Origin: Nitrosopumilus sp.
Lineage (GTDB): Archaea > Thermoproteota > Nitrososphaeria > Nitrososphaerales > Nitrosopumilaceae
Assembly (NCBI RefSeq): GCF_025699125.1
Contig: NZ_JAILWC010000002.1
Location: 1 to 64,000 of the forward strand
Direction of reading: 5' to 3'
Length of the DNA stretch: 64,000 bases
How positions within the stretch are numbered: position 1 is the first letter of the stretch; the number at the start of each line of letters is the position of its first letter. Both the position numbers and the translations under genes were made by a program. The notes below the pieces were generated by a model that was given only the letters and a program-made list of their open reading frames with translations, was not told where the DNA came from and searched no databases. This document shows positions 33,949 to 44,675 of this stretch, piece by piece.

Positions 33949-35604
33949 TTAGTTCAGAAAACCAAATAGAGAACCCAAAGTAGAAAGCACTACACCAACC
34001 TCATCAAAAAAGGTTGTTGGTTTTTCCAGGTTATCATTTATTCGATTGGTTACTTGTGGCAAATTAGATTCAAAGTAAACTACTTTTTCAATATCAGATT
34101 CTAAAGACTCATCCACTAATGAAACAACTGGCGATTGAAAAGATAATGCAAGGGCAAGATTTTTTCTTGCAGAAAGATAGTTAGGATTTTTCGTTAAGAT
34201 TTCTTCATATAATGAAATTGCATTATCGTAATCTTTCAAATTTGCAAGAGCATTGGCCTTGTTATTTTTGGCAGGTAGAAAGTCAGGATCTATTTTGATT
34301 GCATGATCATAATACACTATAGCCTCAGTAAAATATCCCAATTTTCCCAAGGCAGAACCTTTGTTTACAAGAATTTCCACATCATCAGGATTTTCAATTA
34401 ATGATTCGTTAAAGAAATTCAAAGAACCATCAAAGTTACACAAACGATACAATGCAGGACCCATTCCATCATAGTATGAGATTGTGTCTGTAAATACACT
34501 TGAATCACATTCAAGATTCATTTGATTTAAAATTATTCCTAATTCAATATCTTCAACAGAAAGATTAGTTGATTTTTTGTTGTCATCAATGAGAATCTTT
34601 TTTGAATTATCTTTTTCATTTATTGTTTTAATTTGACTATCAGAATTTTTTGTTTTTTGAATATCTTCTTGATTAGTTTTTGTGATTATCGAATTATTTT
34701 GAGATTTTGATTCAGTATCTTTAGAAGTCTCTTTGATTGATGAGCTGTCATCAGATACAATAATTTCGGTTCCAGTTGTTTCTTGAATTGTCTCATCAAT
34801 TGTTTCAGCAGTATCTTCAATTGTTTCAGCAGTATCTTCAATTGTTTCAGCAGTATCTTCAATTGTTTCAGCAGTATCTTCAGTTGTTTCAGCGGATTCT
34901 TCGATTACAGTTTGAAAATCTTTATGATATTCAAAAAAAGAAATTGCTTCAGTTTCAGCATAATGAGCTTTGATGGAGTAAGTTCCTTCTGTTCTAAAAT
35001 TCACACCGTCTTTTACAAGAAAATTAGTTGAAAATTCCAAATCAGAATTGATTGTACCAAAATAAAATCCAGCAGGCATTCCATACGGATCATATACTCC
35101 TATCAATGCGGTAGGAGAACCCAATGCGGAAACAATACCTGTGATGTGTATTATTTCATTGTCAGTATATTGCTTTTTGTCAGTGTAAAGAAGAATAATT
35201 TCCGGTTCTGCAGATATCGGAACAACAAGTTCAGATTCAGATTCGCCATTAATTAGAAAATAATGATCCTCAGTGATTTGCCCATATGCTAGTTTAAGTT
35301 TGTACTCCCCAGCTTTTGCATAAAATGGAGAATCGAGTGAAAGTGTTTTTGTGAAAGTTTTTTCAGGGGAGATTTCTAGATTGTTAGCAGTTAAGATTTT
35401 TCCGTCAGGGTCATAGATACTCATAGCAATTACTGGCATTCCAAAGTCAAGGATTTCACCAGAAACAGTCAGTGAATCACCAACATTGTAGGATTGCTTG
35501 TCAGTGTTTACGACAAATGTCTCAGCAAAAACGTCTGAAAAAACAAAAGGAGACAGTACGGTTAACACTAACGTAATTCCAAGCAGATATCCTAACACAA
35601 ACAA
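33949..35604 (-). CDS. Exported protein with Ig-like repeats and TPR domain
   Basis: 551 residues with a signal peptide or anchor (about 1-27). Two beta-sandwich repeats follow (about 30-115 and 135-215): each starts with a TDKxxY pattern (VVNTDKQSYNVGDSLTVSGEI; LLYTDKKQYTDNEIIHITGIV) also seen in the PEFG-CTERM proteins of this window. A Glu/Thr-rich repeat linker (about 235-275) and charged spacer lead to three TPR units (about 395-490; LGKLGYFTEAIVYYDHAIK, LANLKDYDNAISLYEEIL). Likely a surface scaffold protein. It sits between rpoA-LSm and rpl30e. Confidence 0.8.
   Translation of the reverse strand: MFVLGYLLGITLVLTVLSPFVFSDVFAETFVVNTDKQSYNVGDSLTVSGEILDFGMPVIAMSIYDPDGKILTANNLEISPEKTFTKTLSLDSPFYAKAGEYKLKLAYGQITEDHYFLINGESESELVVPISAEPEIILLYTDKKQYTDNEIIHITGIVSALGSPTALIGVYDPYGMPAGFYFGTINSDLEFSTNFLVKDGVNFRTEGTYSIKAHYAETEAISFFEYHKDFQTVIEESAETTEDTAETIEDTAETIEDTAETIEDTAETIDETIQETTGTEIIVSDDSSSIKETSKDTESKSQNNSIITKTNQEDIQKTKNSDSQIKTINEKDNSKKILIDDNKKSTNLSVEDIELGIILNQMNLECDSSVFTDTISYYDGMGPALYRLCNFDGSLNFFNESLIENPDDVEILVNKGSALGKLGYFTEAIVYYDHAIKIDPDFLPAKNNKANALANLKDYDNAISLYEEILTKNPNYLSARKNLALALSFQSPVVSLVDESLESDIEKVVYFESNLPQVTNRINDNLEKPTTFFDEVGVVLSTLGSLFGFLN
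34797..34901 (-). repeat. 21-bp tandem repeat encoding an AETIEDT linker
   Basis: Four identical 21-bp units (34797, 34818, 34839, 34860) and a degenerate fifth (34881-34901) encode seven-residue repeats of the type EDTAETI. The unit is a multiple of three and sits between the Ig-like and TPR parts, so it acts as a length-variable linker. Confidence 0.9.
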
Positions 35605-35649
35605 AATTTTGTAATTTTCTATTTAATAATCACGTAGAAATTATACTTT

Positions 35650-36837
35650 TCATTCAACTGTGATCAAAGTAGACATTATTGGTGCCAGTCCAGTTGGATC
35701 CGCAATAGAATTCCATACAAATGTTTCAATTTTGTAATTTCCAGATGTTTTTGGAGTCCATGATTGCGACACATCCAGACTTTGCGCAGAGGATAATTCA
35801 CCTTGAACCCATGATATTGACTCTACAATATTTTGCTCATTTTTTACTTGGAAAAGATAAACAAATTTCTGATCAAACTCATTTGGATTAACTATTGTTC
35901 CAACTATTTGCATTTGATGATTTTCTGTAAATGACTGTAATGGATTTCCAAGTGGATCAGAGAATGTTATTGATAGATGCTCTATCCTTTCAATTGGTGG
36001 AACAGAGGAATCAACTATTGCAAAAGTTTGAAGGGGAAGATTATCTGAAATTGAGTAAGGCTTGGGCAATGTATAATCATCATATTTTGCAGAAATTTTG
36101 TCACCAGGTATTGCATGCAGTCGATTACCACTAGTTGAACTCTGAGTTAAAGAAACGGTAGCAGTAAACATTCCTGAACTTTCAGATGTTTCAATACCAT
36201 CAACTTCAATTCCTGCAACATCAGAATCGGAGATAACTTGGATTGGGATATGATCTAGTGCTTCAGGGTTGAGATTCATATCAGGATCAACTATTCTAAT
36301 ATTCACAGAATCTGACGTGAAAAAAATTTCTTGCATGAATTGAATTGTTCCAACATTCCATGTTACTGGGGCAGATTCAGTTAACACCACACCATCTGCA
36401 AATTCAAAGGATATTGTAATTGCAGAATCCCTTTCAACTTCTAGAAATCCACTGGTCGGACCATTACCCATAGTTCTAGGATTTGTATCGAAATCACCAT
36501 CACCGTCTGCATCATGAAAAAATCCTGTAAGAATTACCTCGGCGGTAAAAATTCCAGAATTCACATCGGTCTCGGTAAATCTATAGGGTTCTAGCGAATG
36601 ATCTCTTGTTGAAATTTTAATTGGATGGTCTTCAGTGTCTCCGATGGAGTCAATCAAGTCTTTATCGGTGTTCCAGCTTGGAGCAATGATCGTTATCTTT
36701 ACTTTGTCAGTCCATGTGTACGATGATTTGTCTGTAAAAATTGGGGAATACGGATTATCATAATCAGGAATTGTTGCACCAAATGCAGGGAATAAAATTA
36801 ATGAAATCAAAAATAACAACATGACAAAAATTATCAC
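35650..36837 (-). CDS. Exported beta-rich surface protein
   Basis: 395 residues; signal peptide (about 1-20) then DYDNPYSPIFTDKSSYTW. Segments with TDVNSGIFTAEVILTGF and SESSGMFTATVSLTQ are repeats also found in the large envelope protein at 57500-60703 (GIFESF, GIFQGVF patterns), and DGDGDFDTNPR resembles a calcium-binding loop. The C-terminal 110 residues form another beta domain. No PEFG signal. The GTG start lies 25 nt after the LSm stop. Probably an S-layer-associated protein. Confidence 0.72.
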   Translation of the reverse strand: MIIFVMLLFLISLILFPAFGATIPDYDNPYSPIFTDKSSYTWTDKVKITIIAPSWNTDKDLIDSIGDTEDHPIKISTRDHSLEPYRFTETDVNSGIFTAEVILTGFFHDADGDGDFDTNPRTMGNGPTSGFLEVERDSAITISFEFADGVVLTESAPVTWNVGTIQFMQEIFFTSDSVNIRIVDPDMNLNPEALDHIPIQVISDSDVAGIEVDGIETSESSGMFTATVSLTQSSTSGNRLHAIPGDKISAKYDDYTLPKPYSISDNLPLQTFAIVDSSVPPIERIEHLSITFSDPLGNPLQSFTENHQMQIVGTIVNPNEFDQKFVYLFQVKNEQNIVESISWVQGELSSAQSLDVSQSWTPKTSGNYKIETFVWNSIADPTGLAPIMSTLITVE

Positions 36838-36862
36838 ATATTGAATTTAATGTTTGATGAGT

Positions 36863-37093
36863 TTAAGATTCTTCTTCAGGAAGAGACACTAGTAAAATAT
36901 TATCACCACGAAGTAGTACTTTGCCAATCTTTTCATGTTTTTCTTCGGTAACATCTTCAGCATCATCTAATGTTAAATTCATGTGAATGTCAAAGTCTTT
37001 TAGAACGCCTTGAACAGTTCTTGTGTTTCTTAATCGAAGTAAGACCACTTTATCCTTGTTGTTATTCATGAGATTTGTAATTTCATCGGCCAT
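36863..37093 (-). CDS. LSm (Sm-like) RNA-binding protein
   Basis: 76 residues with the Sm1 motif (VVLLRLRNTRTVQGVLKDFD and MNLTLDDAEDV) and the Sm2 motif (KVLLRGDNILLVSLP). Sm-like archaeal proteins form heptameric rings that bind U-rich RNA. It begins 13 nt downstream of rpoA, so it is cotranscribed with RNA polymerase genes. Confidence 0.94.
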   Translation of the reverse strand: MADEITNLMNNNKDKVVLLRLRNTRTVQGVLKDFDIHMNLTLDDAEDVTEEKHEKIGKVLLRGDNILLVSLPEEES

Positions 37094-37106
37094 AATTATT
37101 ACCAGA

Positions 37107-40100
37107 TTATTTTTTCTTGCTTACTTGCATGTATAGATCAACAGTTCCACTGCCGATTGGAATATTGCTACCAACAATTACGTTTTCAGTAATACCTTTG
37201 AGTTGTTCAACTTCTCCACCAAGTGCAGCATGTGCAATTGTAGGAACTGTAATTTCAAATGCGGCTCTTGCAAGAACACTGTCTTTAGTACCGGCAATTC
37301 CATGTCTTCCAATTTGTTGCATGTAACCTCTAGAGCACATTAAGTCAGATACTAACATGATGTATCTGTTATCAACTTCTAAGCCTTGGTCGCCCAGAGT
37401 ATGATTAAGTTCATCAATCAATGCGTTTCGTGCAGCCTCAATTCCCAGAGTTCCTGCAATTTCAAACACGTTGTTTGTTCTGACATTTGTTTTGTCAATG
37501 CCTTTTACTTCAAGAACTTTGGCAATGTTAGAGCCAGTTGTCTGGATAACCCATTCATCATCTTTTTGAACAAGAGTTACACGTTCAATGTCTGGAACAC
37601 CTTTTACAGTGGTGTTTAGAACTTTATTTCTGATTGCAATTACTGTTGCAGTATCAGATTCTTCAACTAGTTTGAGAGTAATTAGTTCTCCTACTGTTTC
37701 CATCTTGAATTTCTTATTTGATGCAAGTGATGCTTCAACTTCAGCAATTGAACATCCTCTCTCTTTTAGTCTGTTCTCACTTAGAATTAATTTAATTTCA
37801 GTAGAGTAATCAGTTTCACTGTTTGTAATTAATGCGCTGATTTTTGTTTGCAATACATTTCTTGCAACTTCGATTGCTTTTTCTCGGGATTTCTTTGACT
37901 CGTTGTCAAGATAGATATCCATAGTTGGCGTAACTGGTTTCTTTCTTGCATCAACTAGTTCAATTAATCTAGGAAGACCCAAGGTTACGTTTCTTTCTTT
38001 AATTCCTGCAAAATGGAACGTTCTCAAAGTCATCTGAGTACCAGGTTCACCAATTGATTGAGCAGTGATAATTCCCACTGCTTGTCCAGGTTCTACTTTG
38101 GCTTTGTTGTAAAGTAATAATCCTTTCTTACATACTGCCTCTACACCATCTTTACTTAGGGTTGATTCATGCAATGCTTCAGATACCAGTGAAGAGAGTC
38201 TTGGACTGAATGTCTTTGTGTATTTTTTAATCATAGTATCAATTTCATCTTTTGTTGCCTTTTTGCCTGAATCAATCATTGTTTGAGATTCAGCTAATCT
38301 GTGAGCATTAAATGCTTCACCGTGATCACTTTTTGCAACATCGATTCCGTCTTCACCATAAAGGAATTGAACAATGTGACCGTGTGGATCTCTAACGGTT
38401 CCATCATATTCCAATCTAATGTGTTCTAGTGCATTAATCAGCCTACGCTGCATGTATCCACTTTGTTGTGTTCTAACTGCAGTGTCTACAAGTCCTTCAC
38501 GACCACCCATTGCGTGGAAGAAGAATTCTAATGCAGAGAGACCTTCTCTGTAATTGGATTTTACAAATCCGTGTGCATCTGGATTATTATCATGTTCTTG
38601 GAAATGTGTCAATGCACGATTGTGATAGCCATCATGGAGTCTATTACCTCTTCTTGACTGCTGGCCTAAAGCACCTGCCATCTGACCTACGTTTAGCGAC
38701 GAACCTCTGGCACCAGTGGTTGCCATAATTTTTCCAGCATTAGAATTATCTAGTGAGTTATTTGCAGTAGAGCCGGCCTTGTCTCTTGCTTTACCTAATT
38801 CGTTTACAATGTATGCTTCAAGTGCTTCTTCAGGTCTCATACCTCTGGTAAGTTTGAGAGTTCCTTTTTCATATTGATTAGTCAAATCAGATACAATGTC
38901 ATAGGTTTCTTGAATATCATTGAGAATCTGTTGTTTGTCTTTTTCTGGTACTTCAAGATCACCGAATCCATAACTAAATCCATAACTTGTGATGAATTGT
39001 TTTACCATAATTAGAATAGAGTTTAGGAAGTTTTTACCTACTGCATTTCCATAGTCTTTTGTAATTCTGTGTAAGACACTTTCCGGTTCTTCTGCACCAA
39101 TCGAGGTTTTATCAATTACACCACTGATGAGTTCGCCATTTTTAATTACAACATCTTTTGCAGGACCATTTGTTCCCTTTGACCATTTTGATGTGAGAAC
39201 GTAATTGAAGTCTTTTGGCAAGAATAATGAGAATAGTTGTTTTCCAGTGTATGCTGGGCCGTCTTTTGTTTTAGTAGCAGGTTTTGGAAGTGCATCTTTG
39301 TAACCTCCAAGCATTGCAAGATTGGAGAAATCTTGAATAGAAAGAGTTGTTTCGTCTTTTGTTAAAAGATATGCTCCAGTTACAAAGTCTCTGAGTGCGC
39401 CAATAATTGGACCACCATATCTTGGAGAGATTAATTGATCTTGGACTCTCATCAAAAGAATCGCTTCTGCTCGTGCTTCCTCACTTTGAGGAACGTGGAG
39501 GTTCATCTCATCTCCATCAAAGTCTGCGTTGTATGGAGGACAAACTGAAGGATGTAATCTGAAAGTCTTGCCTGGAAGCACCCTCACATAATGAGCCATG
39601 ATGGACATTTGGTGAAGTGAAGGTTGTCTGTTAAACATGACAATATCACCATCTGCAAGATGTCTTTCAATCAGATAACCAATCTCAAGAGTTTCTGCAA
39701 TGGTAGAACGATCTTCCACAAAGTCTAATCTAATTTTAACACCGTCAGGTCTAACGATATAGTTTACACCTGGGAATTTCTCAGGTCCATTAATTACAAG
39801 TTTTCGCATTCTTTCAATATTCCATTCTGTAACAATTTCAGGAATTGTTAGTTTCATAGCGACTTGTTCAGGAACTCCAACTTCAGACAAATCCAAGTTA
39901 GGATCAGGTGAAATTACAGTTCTACTTGAAAAGTCAACTCTCTTTCCAGATAATGAACCTCTAAATCTACCTTCTTTTCCTTTGAGTCTTTGAGTTAATG
40001 TTTTGAGTGGACGTCCAGAACGATGATGAGCTTGAGGAATTCCAGAAACTTCATTATCAAAATATGTTGTAGAGTGATACTGTAGCAGATCAACCAAGTC

Positions 40101-40898
40101 TTGAACAATTAGTGGTGGAGTTCCAGCTTCTTTGCTTTCCTTTAGTCTTTGGTTAACTCTAATGATGTCTACCATTTTGTGTGTCAAGTCATCTTCAGAT
40201 CTAATTCCTGTTTCAAGAATGATTGACGGTCTTACAGTTACAGGTGGAACAGGCAATGCCTGAAGAATAAACCATTCAGGTCTTGCAGTAATTGGATCAT
40301 AGGATAAAAGAAGCAAGTCTTCATCAAGAATTTGTGAAAATCTTTCTCTAATTGTAATTGGAAGTAATCTATGTTCACCAATCTCTGTTTTTTCAACGAA
40401 GATTGTTGGTTTTGTAAAGACCAATTCGTATTGGGTTTTACCACAATGAGGACATTCTTTTGCTTTCTTTGCTTTTTCTATAATTTGTTCTGGGATACGT
40501 TTTTGAGAAATTACAGTATATGCAGCATGTTTGTCTTTGATTTTTTTGAATTCATCTAAATCTTCTTGGGGTACTTTGAGTCTTGCACAAGAACGGCATG
40601 TTGATTGTAATAGTTTGTAGATGTTATCAATAAATGCAATATGTAAAATGGGCTCTGCGAGTTCAATATGTCCAAAATGTCCAGGACATCTAGCAGCAGT
40701 ATTTCCACAAGTTAGACATTTTTGTCCAGGTTCAAGTGTACCAAGTCTTCCATCCATAAGACCTCCTTGAACTGGCATTCCATCCTCATCATATGTTTCA
40801 GGTGCAGTAATTTCAGCAACAGAATATTTTCGAACTTCAGTTGGAGACCATACCGAAAAACGGATTCCATCAATTGATTTGATAGCTTGAAGTGACAT
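37107..40898 (-). CDS. rpoA: DNA-directed RNA polymerase subunit A, fused A'-A''
   Basis: Largest RNA polymerase subunit, 1263 residues. N-terminal zinc site (CLTCGNTAARCPGHFGH), active-site loop NADFDGDEMNLHVPQ holding the catalytic Mg ions, and the bridge/trigger helix region (QSIGEPGTQMTLRTFHFAG) are all on one chain. In most archaea the subunit is split into A' and A''; here the two parts are continuous, a mark of Nitrososphaerota. It overlaps the rpoB stop by one base. Confidence 0.97.
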   Translation of the reverse strand: MSLQAIKSIDGIRFSVWSPTEVRKYSVAEITAPETYDEDGMPVQGGLMDGRLGTLEPGQKCLTCGNTAARCPGHFGHIELAEPILHIAFIDNIYKLLQSTCRSCARLKVPQEDLDEFKKIKDKHAAYTVISQKRIPEQIIEKAKKAKECPHCGKTQYELVFTKPTIFVEKTEIGEHRLLPITIRERFSQILDEDLLLLSYDPITARPEWFILQALPVPPVTVRPSIILETGIRSEDDLTHKMVDIIRVNQRLKESKEAGTPPLIVQDLVDLLQYHSTTYFDNEVSGIPQAHHRSGRPLKTLTQRLKGKEGRFRGSLSGKRVDFSSRTVISPDPNLDLSEVGVPEQVAMKLTIPEIVTEWNIERMRKLVINGPEKFPGVNYIVRPDGVKIRLDFVEDRSTIAETLEIGYLIERHLADGDIVMFNRQPSLHQMSIMAHYVRVLPGKTFRLHPSVCPPYNADFDGDEMNLHVPQSEEARAEAILLMRVQDQLISPRYGGPIIGALRDFVTGAYLLTKDETTLSIQDFSNLAMLGGYKDALPKPATKTKDGPAYTGKQLFSLFLPKDFNYVLTSKWSKGTNGPAKDVVIKNGELISGVIDKTSIGAEEPESVLHRITKDYGNAVGKNFLNSILIMVKQFITSYGFSYGFGDLEVPEKDKQQILNDIQETYDIVSDLTNQYEKGTLKLTRGMRPEEALEAYIVNELGKARDKAGSTANNSLDNSNAGKIMATTGARGSSLNVGQMAGALGQQSRRGNRLHDGYHNRALTHFQEHDNNPDAHGFVKSNYREGLSALEFFFHAMGGREGLVDTAVRTQQSGYMQRRLINALEHIRLEYDGTVRDPHGHIVQFLYGEDGIDVAKSDHGEAFNAHRLAESQTMIDSGKKATKDEIDTMIKKYTKTFSPRLSSLVSEALHESTLSKDGVEAVCKKGLLLYNKAKVEPGQAVGIITAQSIGEPGTQMTLRTFHFAGIKERNVTLGLPRLIELVDARKKPVTPTMDIYLDNESKKSREKAIEVARNVLQTKISALITNSETDYSTEIKLILSENRLKERGCSIAEVEASLASNKKFKMETVGELITLKLVEESDTATVIAIRNKVLNTTVKGVPDIERVTLVQKDDEWVIQTTGSNIAKVLEVKGIDKTNVRTNNVFEIAGTLGIEAARNALIDELNHTLGDQGLEVDNRYIMLVSDLMCSRGYMQQIGRHGIAGTKDSVLARAAFEITVPTIAHAALGGEVEQLKGITENVIVGSNIPIGSGTVDLYMQVSKKK

Positions 40899-43800
40899 TA
40901 GATTTTCTCCTTGATTAATAGACGTGGTGCGACATTAAGACTCTGCATTTCTTGTAAGAGTAGTTTGAATGCATACGCCACTGATACTGAAGAGACTTTA
41001 GCTTTATCACCACAAACCCGACATACATATTTTCTTTGTTTAACATCATGATAAGCTACCAATCCACATCTTTCACAGACAAAAATATCAGATTTATCAG
41101 ATTCGTCAAGTAATCTATCTTTTAGAATCATAGAAGCTCCATAAGCAATCAAACAGTCTCTCTCCATTTCACCAAATCTCAAACCACCACCTCTTGCTCT
41201 ACCTTCAGTTGGTTGTTTAGTTAACATCTGAACTTGTCCACGTGCTCTTGCATGGATTTTGTCAGCAACCATGTGATGGAGTTTCTGATAATATACGACT
41301 CCAATAAAAACATCGACGGGGAATGGTTTTCCAGTTCTACCATCATACATTATTTCTTTGCCAGAATATTTGAAATTGTGTGCATCCATTACTTCTTTTA
41401 CTTCATCCATTTTTTCTCCGACAAATGCAGAGCCATCAAATCGCTTTCCACGAAATGCAGCAGCCTTACCACAAATAGATTCCATCATCATTCCAACGGT
41501 CATTCTAGATGGGAATGCGTGAGGATTAATCAAAACATCAGGAGACATTCCCTCTGCAGTATATGGCAAGTCTTCGGCTTTAGCTAAAATTCCAAGTACA
41601 CCCTTTTGTCCGTGTCTTGATGCAAATTTATCACCGATTTCAGGAATTCTCATATCTCTTGCGCGAATCTTGTACATTTTTCCACCTTCATTTGATTGAG
41701 TCATAACTACTGTATCTACAACTCCTGTTTCAGATGGTCTAACACCGATAGAAGTATCTCTTCTGTATGGACCAGATGATTCAAACTCTCTATATTCTTC
41801 CATAAATCTTGGAGGACTGGTTTTTCCAATTAAAATATCTCCGCCCTTTACCGGAGCTTCTGATGCAACAACGCCATCTTCTTCAAGTAATCTATATGCA
41901 CGCTCTCCCTTGTAACCTCTAATGTTATCTTCAGCATTAGGAATCTCAAAAGTATCACGCATTCCGCCGGGGTATTGTTTTGCTTCAGCATCATAAATTC
42001 TAAAGAAGAATGTTCTTCCCAGCCCCCTATCTACAGATGCTTTGCTAAGGACAATTGCATCTTCGATGTTATATCCATCAAATGGAAGTACTGCAACAAC
42101 ACAGTTCTGACCTGCTGGTCTATCTTCTAATCCCAAGAGTTTCATTGCTTTTGTATTTACAATTGGAACTTGCGGATATAGCATGAAGTGTTGTCTAACA
42201 TATGTACTGGTATTCATCATTGGTGTTGAAAATCCTAAGCTTTGTTTTGCCATTGCAGATTCATATGTATTTCTTGGAGATTGATTATGTTCTGGATACG
42301 GAATGATAGAAGCTCCTGCACCTAAGATTGCTGGAGGGAATACTTCAAGGTGAGTGTGTTTCTTTGTATCTTTTTCATCTAATGTAACATAACAGTTTTC
42401 TTCTTCATTTGCATCAATCATTTCCAAAACTCCCATTCTCAAAAGATCAGTCCACGAAAGTAATTTCTTGGAGATTTTATCTAACAAATCTTGAGTTAAC
42501 AAGGATTTGTTATCTTTGATAATTATTAATGGTCGTAAAACACGTCCTGCATTACAATTCACATAAAGTCTTCTTGTTGAACCTTCAATATCAGATTTAT
42601 GAAATGATACTCCAACATGAGGATGAATCTTTGAATTTCTTCTAAGTTCTCTTAGAGATTCAGCTATCTCTTGGCCATCTTTGAAATATCCAATTAAACG
42701 ACCATCAACAAAAACTCTGGTTCCGTCTTTTTTCAAATCTTCTTTGGCATCAAAGAAATGAACAGTTCCAAGATCATAGAGTTTTTCCACAATTTCTTCT
42801 GATGGAACATTTACTGAGATAATTCCAGATAGGGCGAGGTTTTTCACCAAACCACAATTTGATCCTTCAGGAGTTTCACTTGGGCATATTCTTCCAAAGT
42901 GAGTTGCATGCAAGTCTCTTGCCTCAAAGTTTGGTTGTGTTCTACTAAGAGGAGATTGAATTCGTCTAAGATGACTAATTGTTGAAAGATAATTTGTTCT
43001 ATCAAGTAATTGAGTAACACCGACACGTCCACGTCCCCAGTTTCCAGTAGCTATCGCATTGTTTAGTTTGTCAGTAATAATTCCAGGACGAATTGCAGCA
43101 GCTACAGCATTAATTCCTCGTTTTTGACCTGATCTTTCTAATTGGTATTTCATATCTCTAACCAAATTCCTAAATGCAGTTCTAAAGAGATCTGCCAACA
43201 TTTGTCCTGCAAATTTGATTACTTTGTTTCCATAATGATCCTTGTCATCAGGTGTAATCCAACCAAGTTTTAATTCTAATAATTTACAAGCGGCTTCACC
43301 TAAGAATTGTGCTTTTTCTTTTCTATTTTCGGGATGTTTACCCAAATGTGGTAACAATCCCCAATCTAGTAAAGTCTCTGCACGTTTAATTTGGAATTCC
43401 TCTAACATTCCAGGTGCAATTCTTTTACTAATGTAAACAATGGCGTCTTTAGATGTTGGAACATCTCCCGCTTTTTCAAAAGAGCCTTCTAGTTCATCTT
43501 GAAGATCATCCACCAAAGATACAACTGCTGCAATTTCTCTATCAGATTCTAATCCAAGTGCCCTCATTAATGTGACAACTGGAATGTCAACTGGAGAACC
43601 AGGAATTCTAGCTACAATCAAACCGTCATTTTTCATTACAAGTTCTAATTTTGCACGATATCCAACAATTGATGAATATACTTTAGCTTTGAAAACAATA
43701 TTTCCACCAACAGTTTCTCTATCTACAATAATTTTATTGTAAGAAAGATCTTCTAATCCTACAATTACTCTTTCTGAACCATTAATGATAAAGTAACCAC

Positions 43801-44245
43801 CAGGATCATTTGGATCCTCACCATGTTCAATTAATTTTTGAGTAGAGAAATTATGTAAGATGCAAGCATTTGATTTTGCCATTACTGGTACATCGCCAAT
43901 ATGAACAAATCTAGATTCCAAAATTTTTCCATCTTCTACAACACTTGCCTCCATCATGACAGGGGCAGAATATGAAACGTTTCTCAATCGTGCCTCAGCT
44001 GGAGTAATATGAGTAATAGAGCCATCAAGTTCCATCATTCTTGGTTGTTGAAGTTTGACTTTACCTAGTTGAATTTTGTAAGGATATTCAGCATTTTCAA
44101 TATCAATTTGTCCTACTTCATTGATAATACTTTGAAGTCCTCTCTCTAGAAATTCATCAAATGAGTTTAGGTGTTGACGTGCAATACCCTCACGTTTTAG
44201 AATATCTTGAATTACTGGCCAACGCTTTGTGGATGGATCTGCCAT
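40898..44245 (-). CDS. rpoB: DNA-directed RNA polymerase subunit B
   Basis: Second-largest subunit, 1115 residues, unsplit. Motifs: FIINGSERVIVGLED, GRICPSETPEGSNCGLVKNLAL, GYNIEDAIVLSKASVDRGLGR, KFASRHGQKGVLG, and the C-terminal zinc ribbon CERCGLVAYHDVKQRKYVCRVCG. The ATG shares its base with the rpoH stop (ATA/ATG overlap at 44245), so the two are coupled. Confidence 0.97.
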   Translation of the reverse strand: MADPSTKRWPVIQDILKREGIARQHLNSFDEFLERGLQSIINEVGQIDIENAEYPYKIQLGKVKLQQPRMMELDGSITHITPAEARLRNVSYSAPVMMEASVVEDGKILESRFVHIGDVPVMAKSNACILHNFSTQKLIEHGEDPNDPGGYFIINGSERVIVGLEDLSYNKIIVDRETVGGNIVFKAKVYSSIVGYRAKLELVMKNDGLIVARIPGSPVDIPVVTLMRALGLESDREIAAVVSLVDDLQDELEGSFEKAGDVPTSKDAIVYISKRIAPGMLEEFQIKRAETLLDWGLLPHLGKHPENRKEKAQFLGEAACKLLELKLGWITPDDKDHYGNKVIKFAGQMLADLFRTAFRNLVRDMKYQLERSGQKRGINAVAAAIRPGIITDKLNNAIATGNWGRGRVGVTQLLDRTNYLSTISHLRRIQSPLSRTQPNFEARDLHATHFGRICPSETPEGSNCGLVKNLALSGIISVNVPSEEIVEKLYDLGTVHFFDAKEDLKKDGTRVFVDGRLIGYFKDGQEIAESLRELRRNSKIHPHVGVSFHKSDIEGSTRRLYVNCNAGRVLRPLIIIKDNKSLLTQDLLDKISKKLLSWTDLLRMGVLEMIDANEEENCYVTLDEKDTKKHTHLEVFPPAILGAGASIIPYPEHNQSPRNTYESAMAKQSLGFSTPMMNTSTYVRQHFMLYPQVPIVNTKAMKLLGLEDRPAGQNCVVAVLPFDGYNIEDAIVLSKASVDRGLGRTFFFRIYDAEAKQYPGGMRDTFEIPNAEDNIRGYKGERAYRLLEEDGVVASEAPVKGGDILIGKTSPPRFMEEYREFESSGPYRRDTSIGVRPSETGVVDTVVMTQSNEGGKMYKIRARDMRIPEIGDKFASRHGQKGVLGILAKAEDLPYTAEGMSPDVLINPHAFPSRMTVGMMMESICGKAAAFRGKRFDGSAFVGEKMDEVKEVMDAHNFKYSGKEIMYDGRTGKPFPVDVFIGVVYYQKLHHMVADKIHARARGQVQMLTKQPTEGRARGGGLRFGEMERDCLIAYGASMILKDRLLDESDKSDIFVCERCGLVAYHDVKQRKYVCRVCGDKAKVSSVSVAYAFKLLLQEMQSLNVAPRLLIKEKI

Positions 44246-44496
44246 TATACTTCCACCACGTATCTGTAATAGAGACTTTCACCAGCAGTCGGACTTTTTC
44301 TGGTAATCTTTATCATATCACCAGGTTTTATTCCAAGTCCCAAAATTGCAGGATCATTTACAAAGATTAAGGGTAATTCAGTTGGTTTACAATTGTATTT
44401 TTTTAAAACTTCTTCAGCTTCTTGTTTTGAAATAATCTCATGTTTTGGAACATAGATATGATCTGGTACTAGAACTTGATTTTTTTTAGTTGCCAA
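44245..44496 (-). CDS. rpoH: DNA-directed RNA polymerase subunit H
   Basis: Rpb5-like subunit, 83 residues from TTG 44494-44496: VLVPDHIYVPKHEIISKQEA and PLIFVNDPAILGLGIKPGDMIKI are typical. First gene of the RNA polymerase operon; a TATA-like tttaatg lies about 26 nt upstream, facing the promoter of the first PEFG-CTERM gene. Confidence 0.94.
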   Translation of the reverse strand: MATKKNQVLVPDHIYVPKHEIISKQEAEEVLKKYNCKPTELPLIFVNDPAILGLGIKPGDMIKITRKSPTAGESLYYRYVVEV

Positions 44497-44675
44497 CTAC
44501 AAAACCCCCATTTAGAACATTAAATGTAACGGTAAATAATACACACAAACTGTCAAAATCTCACGCTCGGGTTAATATATATCTAATCTGAAATTCGTCA
44601 GCGCTTAGTCTTTTTTCTTTTTAGTCAATAAATTTTATCGTAACCTTAAATAGCATTATTTTTCGCGTAAAATTG

